This document shows positions 21,699 through 27,780 of a stretch of 32,463 nucleotides of DNA, in pieces. This DNA is from an uncultured Alphaproteobacteria bacterium (lineage in GTDB: Bacteria > Pseudomonadota > Alphaproteobacteria > Rhizobiales > Ancalomicrobiaceae). Where the stretch lies: contig CALMFH010000186.1 in NCBI GenBank assembly GCA_937864925.1, forward strand, positions 1 to 32,463. The letters run 5' to 3'. How positions within the stretch are numbered: position 1 is the first letter of the stretch; each line of letters opens with the position of its first letter. The notes beneath the pieces were generated by a model. The model did not search any database, had not been told where the DNA came from, and saw nothing but the letters and a program-made list of their open reading frames with translations. The position numbers were made by a program, and so were the translations under genes.

Positions 21699-23518
21699 GC
21701 GCGCTTCTTCTCGAGGTCTCGGGCATCGGAGACCGGTTTGATCTCGACGATGCGGGGCGCGGCGGTTTCCGGGCGGGCGCCCTCGCCGTCGATCGGCAGG
21801 TGGACCGTGACGCAGGTGCCCTCGCCGAGCCGGCTCTCGATACGCATCGAGCCGCCGTGCAAGCCGGCGAGACCTTTGACCACGGAGAGGCCGAGGCCAG
21901 TGCCCTCATGGCGCCGGTCATAGCCCGAGTCGGCCTGGACGAAGGGGGTGCCGAGGCGCGCCAGGTCCTTCTCGGAGATACCGATGCCGGTGTCGCGGAC
22001 GAAGATCGCCACCTGATCGGCCTCACGGCGCGCACCGAGGGAGACGCTGCCACCGCGATCGGTGAACTTGATCGCATTGGAGACGAGGTTGATCAGGATC
22101 TGCTTGCAGGCGCGACGATCGGCGACGACCTCGGGCAGGTCGAAGTCCCCGGCGAGACCGATGGTCAAGCCGCGCTCGGCCGCCTGATGCGCCATCATCT
22201 GTCTTACGCCGTCGATCAGGTTCACCATGTCGAAGGGTTCGGGCACGACGTCGAAGGAGCCGGCCTCGATCTTCGACATGTCGAGGATGTCGTTGACCAC
22301 CTGCAGCAGGTGCGAGCCGGATTCGTGGATGAGCTTGACGTATTCGCGCTGACGCGGGTCGGCGAGTGGGCCGAAGACCTCGGCGCCGAGCATCTCGGAA
22401 AAACCGATGATGGCGTTCAGAGGCGTGCGCAGTTCGTGACTGACGTTGGCGAGGAAGCGGGTCTTGGCATGGCTCGCCTCTTCCGCCGCCTCGCGGGCGC
22501 GCTGGAGTTCGACCTCCTGCGCCTTGCGCTCGGTGATGTCGCGGGTGACGGCGACGATGCGTGCGTCACCGGCCATCGGATCGGTGGCGGCGAGCGGCCG
22601 GCAGCGCATCTCGAGCCAGAGCCAACGGCCGCGACCGGTCTCGCTCTCGACCTTCAGACGGAATTCGACCTCACTGGTCAGGCCACGACGCACCGCGTCG
22701 GAAACGGCGGTGAGATAGGCCGGGCGATCGGCCACGTGGATCATGCGGAACAGACCGTCGCCGCGGATGGTGTCGGGCGCGACGCCGAGGACACGCTCGA
22801 CGGCCGGCGTGACGAAGACGATGTCGGCGTTCTCGGCGTGACCGGTGACGATGTCGGAGATGTTCTCGGCGAGCAGGCGATAGTGGAGGCCGCGCTTACG
22901 GGCGACCTCCTCGCTGGCGCGATGCAGCGCTTCCATGCGCATGGCGAGCGCACCGGTGTAGACCACGGCGAAGAACGGGATGAAGGCACGCAGGCCGCTC
23001 GGCGCCGCCGGGGCGGCGGGCAGGAGCCCGGTCTGGTCGAGGCCGGCGACGAGCACGAGCGCGGCGAAGGCCACGGCGAAGGAGATGCGGGTGACGTCGC
23101 GCCGGCCGGAGAGCGCCGCCTCCATCGGGACGATGCCGAGGCCGAAGAGGGCGTAGGAGCCGAGACCGCCGGTGAAGGCGGCGACCCAGGCGAGCAATGC
23201 GGCAGCGGCGGTGGTGGCGGCGAGATGTCCCGCCTTCAACCGGCCGGTCTGCGACACGTAGAGGGCGATCGGTGCCGGCGCGGCGAGACCGATCAGTGCC
23301 ACCGCCTCGACGAGACCGGTCGGACCGGCGAAGGCGAGCCACACCGGCAGCAGACCGAGCGCGAGGAGGCCGGCGAAGAGATGAGTTGCGATGAAGGCAC
23401 GATGGCGGCGCCATTCCAGCGGATCGGCTGCGGCGCGCGCGTGCACCAGACCGTCGACGAAACGGTCGAACGACGCGATCGGTCCCTGGTGGCGATACTC
23501 GGACACTGCTTCTCTCAC
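21695..23518 (-). CDS. PAS-domain membrane sensor histidine kinase (PleC/DivJ/PdhS-like architecture)
   Basis: About 607 residues from GTG 23516-23518; a GTG at 23504-23506 with GAGAG upstream, or one at 23669-23671, are alternatives. Four to six membrane helices in residues 45-200 (AFIATHLFAGLLALGLLPVW, SYALFGLGIVPM), a PAS domain about 225-345 (YRLLAENISDIVTGHAENAD, IVAVTRDITERK), HisKA with FLANVSHELRTPLNAIIGFS (His361 phospho-acceptor), and HATPase_c with LINLVSNAIKFTDRGG, VRDTGIGISEKDL and HEGTGLGLSVVKGLAGLHGG. No receiver domain. The H-box sequence is of the class used by alphaproteobacterial cell-cycle kinases that act on DivK/PleD-type partners; the partner is not in the window. Confidence 0.9.
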   Translation of the reverse strand: MREAVSEYRHQGPIASFDRFVDGLVHARAAADPLEWRRHRAFIATHLFAGLLALGLLPVWLAFAGPTGLVEAVALIGLAAPAPIALYVSQTGRLKAGHLAATTAAAALLAWVAAFTGGLGSYALFGLGIVPMEAALSGRRDVTRISFAVAFAALVLVAGLDQTGLLPAAPAAPSGLRAFIPFFAVVYTGALAMRMEALHRASEEVARKRGLHYRLLAENISDIVTGHAENADIVFVTPAVERVLGVAPDTIRGDGLFRMIHVADRPAYLTAVSDAVRRGLTSEVEFRLKVESETGRGRWLWLEMRCRPLAATDPMAGDARIVAVTRDITERKAQEVELQRAREAAEEASHAKTRFLANVSHELRTPLNAIIGFSEMLGAEVFGPLADPRQREYVKLIHESGSHLLQVVNDILDMSKIEAGSFDVVPEPFDMVNLIDGVRQMMAHQAAERGLTIGLAGDFDLPEVVADRRACKQILINLVSNAIKFTDRGGSVSLGARREADQVAIFVRDTGIGISEKDLARLGTPFVQADSGYDRRHEGTGLGLSVVKGLAGLHGGSMRIESRLGEGTCVTVHLPIDGEGARPETAAPRIVEIKPVSDARDLEKKRA

Positions 23519-23574
23519 CCACGGGTGGCCTGCGAACCGGAGTTCGCGACGAGCGGGATCTTCGCATCGCCGAC

Positions 23575-23589
23575 TTAACAGGCTGTTGA
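23575..23589. promoter_or_regulatory. Near-match CtrA box upstream of the histidine kinase
   Basis: TTAA (23575-23578), seven bases, TTGA (23586-23589): 7 of 8 positions. It lies 56 bases upstream of the GTG at 23518. If the longer start at 23671 is used it would be inside the gene. Weak. Confidence 0.25.
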
Positions 23590-23838
23590 GGGCGAAGAAC
23601 GGCGCCGATCGGAAGAGCGGCGCGAACCAACGGTTTTTCGACGAGTCCAGCGACGCGGCGGCGAAATTCACGGTCGATCGCCGACATGGTCAACGATGCC
23701 TTACCGCGGGAAATCGCGCGTTCGATAGAATTGTAACGATCGGCTGAACCCGCCTTTCAAGCCTGCCCCCGCATGATCGGCCACGAGACGAGAGACCGAT
23801 CGCCCGCGATCGCTCTCGCAACGAACGGGGACGGTTCG

Positions 23839-24207
23839 ATGTTCTTTCTTCTGCGTGTCGCCTTCTGGCTGTCGTTGGCGATCCTCTTCATTCCGGCGGA
23901 TCCCCAGATCTCGGCGCAGAGCGGTCGCGACGTGTCGACGATCGAAGCGATCGGGGCGGCCCAGACCACCTACGAGGACGTCAAGGGCTTCTGCGGCCGC
24001 AATCCCACCGCCTGCGACGTCGGTCGCCTGGCGCTCGACACCTTCTCGGCCAAGGCGCGGACCGGCGTGCGCTGGGTCCATCGTCAGCTCGAGGGCGAGG
24101 AGGCCGGCGCGCCGGTCGCCACCGGCTCGACCCGCAACACCGTGCCGAACGGGATGCGTCCGACCCTGGGCTGGGACGCGCCGCTGCCGCCGCGCCCGAT
24201 CGGCTGA
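23839..24207 (+). CDS. DUF5330 family exported/membrane protein
   Basis: 122 residues from ATG 23839. N-terminus MFFLLRVAFWLSLAILFIPA is a signal peptide or anchor, followed by ISAQSGRDVSTIEAIGAAQT, YEDVKGFCGRNPTACDVGRL (two Cys, possibly a disulphide) and ALDTFSAKARTGVRWVHRQL. This matches DUF5330, a Hyphomicrobiales family of unknown function. The more upstream in-frame start at 23773 adds 22 residues before the signal sequence and is disfavoured. Confidence 0.85.
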   Translation: MFFLLRVAFWLSLAILFIPADPQISAQSGRDVSTIEAIGAAQTTYEDVKGFCGRNPTACDVGRLALDTFSAKARTGVRWVHRQLEGEEAGAPVATGSTRNTVPNGMRPTLGWDAPLPPRPIG

Positions 24208-24306
24208 TCGGAATTCCTTTCGAACTCCGCGACCCCGGAGTTCCACCTCACCGCGACGATGCCCGCCATCGTCGCGGTTCTCGTTCGTGCCGGATCACAC
24301 GCGAGG

Positions 24307-24335
24307 TTTCCCCTCCCCGCGGGCCGCGCTATAGA
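24307..24335 (+). promoter_or_regulatory. Candidate sufE promoter
   Basis: TATAGA at 24330-24335 (in GCTATAGAC) with TTTCCC at 24307-24312, spacing 17. The -10 is good and the -35 weak. It would place transcription start close to the TTG start codon at 24361 with a short leader. Confidence 0.35.
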
Positions 24336-24360
24336 CGGGCGAACCGCAGGGAGAGCCGGC

Positions 24361-24789
24361 TTGACCACCATCGACGACATCCTCGCCGACTTCGACGTCA
24401 TCGACGACTGGGAGGAGCGCTATCGCTACGTGATCGAGCTCGGCCGCGCCCTCGCCCCGCTCGACGAGGCGGCGCGCACCGAGACCAACAAGGTGCGCGG
24501 CTGTGCCAGTCAGGTCTGGCTCTCGACACGTATCGAGCTCGACCGCGACGGGGCGGTCAGGCTCTCGTTCACCGGCGACAGTGACGCCCACATCGTCAAG
24601 GGACTGGTGGCGGTGATGATCGCGCTGTTCTCCGGGCGAACGGCGCAGGAGATCCTGAGCCTCGACCCCGAGCCGACCTTCACCGCCATCGGCCTGCGCG
24701 AACACCTGACGCCACAGCGCGCCAACGGCGTCGCCGCCATGCTGGAGCGCATCCGCGGCGACGCGCGGGGGGCGCTGACCGCCGGCTGA
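24361..24789 (+). CDS. sufE: SufE, cysteine desulfurase sulfur acceptor
   Basis: 142 residues from TTG 24361, supported by GGGAGAG 7 bases upstream and by the family N-terminus (TIDDILADFDVIDDWEERYR). SufE accepts sulfane sulfur from SufS and passes it to the SUF Fe-S assembly scaffold. Seen: YVIELGRALAPLDEAAR, NKVRGCASQVWLSTRI with the acceptor Cys48, then KGLVAVMIALFSGRTAQEIL. Stands apart from any suf operon here, as is usual in alphaproteobacteria. Convergent with the DUF6456 gene, 5 bases between stops. Confidence 0.95.
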   Translation: MTTIDDILADFDVIDDWEERYRYVIELGRALAPLDEAARTETNKVRGCASQVWLSTRIELDRDGAVRLSFTGDSDAHIVKGLVAVMIALFSGRTAQEILSLDPEPTFTAIGLREHLTPQRANGVAAMLERIRGDARGALTAG

Positions 24790-24794
24790 GACGA

Positions 24795-25664
24795 TCACCC
24801 CGACGATGGCGGGGGGAGACGGTCGAGGCCGGTACCGGTCGTCGGCCGATGGTCACCACTGCCCCAGGCGCGTAGCGACCGCGCCCGGTCGAGGCCGCGA
24901 GCCTCTTCCGCCAGTCCGTAATGGGCGGCGAGACGGCCGAGTGCGATGTCGAGCACCACCTTGGCGGAACGCGCCGGCCAGCGGCGATCGGCTTCGATCG
25001 TCTCCAGGCCCTTGAGAAAGCAGCAGACGTCGAGCAGCACGTCGGCGAGATCGTGGCCGACGGTGTCGAGGGCGGCGCGGACGCGATCGCGGGCGGCGAG
25101 CGCTCGATCGGTCAGATCGGCGAGGCCACCGGGTGCGCCTCCGCCACCGGCGGCGATGCGGCCGGAGGTCCAGTTGGACGTCACGGTCGGCATCATCCGC
25201 GCCACGGTGAAATCGGCGCGCAGGCGCTCCCCGGCGGCGACGCGGGCCGGCGAGAGATAGGCACGGCCATCACGGTCGCGGCGACGAGCGAGCCAGGCCA
25301 GCGGGCTCTCGGCATCGTCGACGAGGTTCACCGTCTCGCCTTCGTCGAGCCGGCGAATCGCCATGTCGCCGTGTTGGCGGCGGAAATCGGGGGTAGCCCC
25401 GACAGTCCGGCGCAGGCGGGCGCGACCGACCTGCGTGAGCGCGAGGCGTCGCTCGCCGGTCCGGGTGTCCGGCTCGGCGGTGACCAGTTCCTCGGCGACC
25501 AGGCGGTCGATGGTCGCGCGGTCGACGCGTAGACGTCGCAGCGACGCCCCGGCGACGATGCGCAGCACGGCCGGATCACCGTCGTCGACGATCGCCTCGC
25601 CGTCACCGACACGGGCGAGGATTCGATCGACGGCCCGCGATGTCGGATCGCCGACCCGGTTCAT
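24795..25664 (-). CDS. DUF6456 helix-turn-helix-like protein
   Basis: 289 residues from ATG 25662-25664, overlapping the upstream DnaA-like gene stop as ATGA. Residues 1-110 look like a winged-helix reading head (VLRIVAGASLRRLRVDRATI, TGERRLALTQVGRARLRR). The C-terminal half carries VNLVDDAESPLAWLARRRDR, AGERLRADFTVARMMPTVTS, NWTSGRIAAGG and VLLDVCCFLKGLETIEADRR, then WPARSAKVVLDIALGRLAAH, the DUF6456 signature of alphaproteobacteria. Function unknown; partnership with a DnaA domain-IV protein suggests a DNA-related role. Confidence 0.85.
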   Translation of the reverse strand: MNRVGDPTSRAVDRILARVGDGEAIVDDGDPAVLRIVAGASLRRLRVDRATIDRLVAEELVTAEPDTRTGERRLALTQVGRARLRRTVGATPDFRRQHGDMAIRRLDEGETVNLVDDAESPLAWLARRRDRDGRAYLSPARVAAGERLRADFTVARMMPTVTSNWTSGRIAAGGGGAPGGLADLTDRALAARDRVRAALDTVGHDLADVLLDVCCFLKGLETIEADRRWPARSAKVVLDIALGRLAAHYGLAEEARGLDRARSLRAWGSGDHRPTTGTGLDRLPPPSSG

Positions 25665-26119
25665 CGCTCGCCCTCCCCGACCCGCGCCAGACGATGCCAG
25701 AGATCGGCGGCACTCTCGATGGCGGCGACGATGCGGTCGATACGTGGATCGTCGCGGCGATCCTCCACCACCCGGCAGGCATGGGCGACGGTGGTGCGGT
25801 CGCGGTCGAAACGGCGTCCGACCTCGGTCAGGGGCAGGGCGAACCAGACGTGAGCGACGTACATCGCCACCTGGCGGGCGAAGGCGATCTGAGCCTCGCC
25901 ACGCGACGTGGCACGCAGATCGGCGATGGAGAGGCGGAAGGTGGAGGCCACCACCGACTCCAGACAACGGCACTTGGCCGCCACCAGCTCCTGGTCGTAA
26001 CGGCTTCGTCGGGCTCGATCTCGACGGCCTCGCGAGCGACCGCGTACGGCGAGCGGTGGAATGCGAAAGGGATCGGTCAAAGGTGGTGCAGGCGATCGAG
26101 TGACGCTCGGCAGGTTCAT
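25661..26119 (-). CDS. DnaA domain-IV-only DNA-binding protein
   Basis: 152 residues. The segment RLSIADLRATSRGEAQIAFA, RQVAMYVAHVWFALPLTEVG, RRFDRDRTTVAHACRVVEDR corresponds to DnaA domain IV, including the RDxTTVxHA signature that contacts the DnaA box; the AAA+ ATPase and domain I are absent. The N-terminal ~40 residues are Arg/Pro-rich. Such proteins are common in Hyphomicrobiales and their role is unknown; they could compete for DnaA boxes or act as transcription factors. Translationally coupled to the DUF6456 gene. Start ATG at 26117-26119 after GGGAGGAGAACG. Confidence 0.88.
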   Translation of the reverse strand: MNLPSVTRSPAPPLTDPFRIPPLAVRGRSRGRRDRARRSRYDQELVAAKCRCLESVVASTFRLSIADLRATSRGEAQIAFARQVAMYVAHVWFALPLTEVGRRFDRDRTTVAHACRVVEDRRDDPRIDRIVAAIESAADLWHRLARVGEGER

Positions 26120-26187
26120 CTCGTTCTCCTCCCGTCAGCGGAGAAATAGGAATAAATGCCTCACGATTATGGGCGTCGATCGCAAAA

Positions 26188-26226
26188 GGGGGATAACTGT
26201 CGATTTGTATAGTGAATTGTGACTAT
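26188..26226. promoter_or_regulatory. AT-rich divergent control region with DnaA-box-like site and inverted repeat
   Basis: Between the divergent DnaA-like gene (start 26119) and the plus-strand gene at 26306. The minus strand reads TTATCCCCC at 26187-26195, 7 of 9 against the DnaA box TTATCCACA. ATAGT (26209-26213) and ACTAT (26222-26226) form an imperfect palindrome, and TATAGT at 26208-26213 could be a plus-strand -10. It stands out as AT-rich in a GC-rich window. Confidence 0.35.
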
Positions 26227-26305
26227 CTTGCGTTGTAGCAACGCTCCCGAGATCTCCCCGCCGACCGGCGGTGCGCGACACTCCTCCGCCAAGGAGGAGC
26301 CCGAC

Positions 26306-26659
26306 ATGGCGAAATCTCTCGGCCCAGACACGGCGACCGGAACCCTGCGCAACGCCCCGATGTCGCCGCCGCCGCGGCGAGGCACGATCCCGAGGGCGAC
26401 GAATGCGCCATGGGATCGAACACGGATGTTGCCGCGGTTGATCGCGGTGGGACCGGAGGAACTCGCGGACCTCAGCCGCGAGGGGCGGGCCGCCATCGTC
26501 CGGCGGCTGCTGCGCGCCTTGCGCGGCGAGCGGGTGCGCGGCCGCGCCGGACACTGGAGCTACAGTCTCGACCGCCACATCGGTCTCGTCCAGGCGTTGG
26601 CGGCTGAGCGCGCGTCCCTTGCCGCGACACCGGTCGACGGGCGGACGATGCGAGCGTGA
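26306..26659 (+). CDS. Small DUF6477-like protein
   Basis: 117 residues from ATG 26306, which follows AAGGAGGAGCCCGAC, the clearest Shine-Dalgarno in the window. Disordered Pro/Arg-rich N-terminus, then LPRLIAVGPEELADLSREGR, AAIVRRLLRALRGERVRGRA, GHWSYSLDRHIGLVQALAAE. The C-terminal pattern (basic helix, then S-x-x-R-H-x-x-x-L-x-A) resembles DUF6477, a small alphaproteobacterial family; this is from memory and moderate. It is divergent from the DnaA-like gene, with which it shares the AT-rich control region. Confidence 0.65.
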   Translation: MAKSLGPDTATGTLRNAPMSPPPRRGTIPRATNAPWDRTRMLPRLIAVGPEELADLSREGRAAIVRRLLRALRGERVRGRAGHWSYSLDRHIGLVQALAAERASLAATPVDGRTMRA

Positions 26660-26711
26660 CACCCGACCCTGTCGCGGCGGCGACCGATACGTCGCCGCGC
26701 CGAAACGACGA

Positions 26712-26741
26712 ACCGCCGCGAGGGAGAGCCCCCGCGGCGGT
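26712..26741 (-). terminator. Stem-loop terminator of mucR (possibly bidirectional)
   Basis: ACCGCCGCG (26712-26720) and CGCGGCGGT (26733-26741) are perfect inverted repeats around 12 bases that can pair further (GGG with CCC). On the minus strand it is followed by a T-rich stretch (TCGTCGTTTCG). It starts 30 bases after the mucR stop and lies between two convergent genes. Confidence 0.55.
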
Positions 26742-26770
26742 CGTACACGAGATTCGCGATCGCGTTCGGA

Positions 26771-27193
26771 TCAGCGAGCGCCGCGGCGACGCTGCTGGCC
26801 GAGGCCCATCTTCTTGGCGAGGTCGGAACGCGCCTGGGCATAGTTCGGGGCGACCATCGGATAGTCGGCCGGCAGGCCCCACTTCTCCCGGTATTCCTCC
26901 GGGGTCATGTTGTACTGGGTGCGCAGGTGACGCTTCAGCGACTTGAACTTCTTGCCGTCTTCGAGGCAGACGATGAAGTCGGGGTTGACCGACTTCTTGA
27001 CCGGCACCGCCGGCTTGAGCGGCTCGGGCGCCGGCTCGGGGGCGACGCCGGACGACGTGCGCTGCAGGGCGGCGTAGACCTCGGCGATCAGGCCGGAGAG
27101 TTCGGCCGACGGAACCGTATTGTTGGCGACGTAAGCGGCCACGATGTCCGCCGTCAGATCGATGAGGTTGCTGCCACCGGAAGATTCGGTCAT
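26771..27193 (-). CDS. mucR: MucR/Ros family regulator with reduced zinc site
   Basis: 140 residues. MucR/Ros proteins are H-NS-like silencers and cell-cycle-linked regulators in Hyphomicrobiales that bind AT-rich DNA. N-terminal oligomerisation part [20 protein letters not shown], then the DNA-binding part [60 protein letters not shown]. Of the usual C-x2-C-x9-H-x3-H ligands, Cys76 and His89 remain, while position 79 is Asp and position 93 is Gln. Related zinc-lacking Ml proteins of Mesorhizobium still bind DNA, so loss of function need not follow. ATG start after GGGTGG. An AT-rich leader with tandem promoter-like elements lies upstream. Confidence 0.92.
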   Translation of the reverse strand: MTESSGGSNLIDLTADIVAAYVANNTVPSAELSGLIAEVYAALQRTSSGVAPEPAPEPLKPAVPVKKSVNPDFIVCLEDGKKFKSLKRHLRTQYNMTPEEYREKWGLPADYPMVAPNYAQARSDLAKKMGLGQQRRRGAR

Positions 27194-27320
27194 TTTCCAC
27201 CCGTCCTGATCTGGAGACGATACGACATCGTCTCCTTCTGTTCGAAACCAATTGCGACGAACACCGAGATCCTCTGCCTGTCTCGACCTCGAAACGAGGA
27301 GTCCGACGTTGAATCGATCG

Positions 27321-27369
27321 GCGTATAGAACCGTCGTCTTCGTATAGACAAGTAGGTTTCCGAATACAA
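27321..27369 (-). promoter_or_regulatory. Candidate tandem mucR promoters
   Basis: On the minus strand: TTGTAT (27364-27369), 18 bases, TATACG (27340-27345); and TTGTCT (27345-27350), 18 bases, TATACG (27321-27326). The two -10 elements lie in an 8-base direct repeat (CGTATAGA on the plus strand at 27321 and 27340) 19 bases apart. Leader to the mucR ATG would be about 120 bases. A multi-site operator for autoregulation is the alternative reading. Confidence 0.4.
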
Positions 27370-27780
27370 GATCTCCCTATCGTAAAGGCACGCATTTCAG
27401 CAGTCGTGACGGGCTTCTCCTAGCCGTTCGGCTCACATCGCGCGTTGGCGCCTTCGGTCCGTGAAGCAACCGCACAAGGCTTTCGCCGACGACACGCGAC
27501 TTTCGAAGGATGGAACGGCTCTTCCGGGCGCTCGGCGACGACGGTTCTTCATGCCGGATGTTCGGGCCGCGCGGCCGCTCGATACGTGTTTTCACTGCGA
27601 TCGATTGTCGCGGCGGCGCCTGCATCCCACCCGCGAATCGGGCGGGAGGCCGATCGCAGCCCCCGACGCGCGAAGCGAGGGCGGATCTCCGCGGGTCGAC
27701 GACGGTCTGCGACAGGCCGGATTGCGCTACTGTGTCGCCGGCAATTCCCTCAGGCTCCCTTTCGACGGTTCGCCCCCCGA
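27370..27780. other. Intergenic stretch between mucR control region and ptrB
   Basis: About 410 bases with no convincing gene. Short open frames on both strands (27377-27625 minus, 27461-27784 plus) have Arg/Ser/Pro-rich compositions with no family pattern. A small perfect palindrome AGCCGTTCGGCT lies at 27422-27433. Expected to contain the ptrB promoter; I could not place one. A small RNA cannot be excluded. Confidence 0.5.

Noticed and set aside
20463-23578. Two long plus-strand open frames opposite the peptidoglycan-binding protein and the kinase
   Set aside because: Arg/Gly-rich shadows; the minus strand encodes full HisKA/HATPase and PG-binding domains.
27370-27470. Possible tRNA or structured RNA upstream of ptrB
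   Set aside because: Only a 5-bp palindrome was seen; no cloverleaf or known RNA pattern could be drawn.
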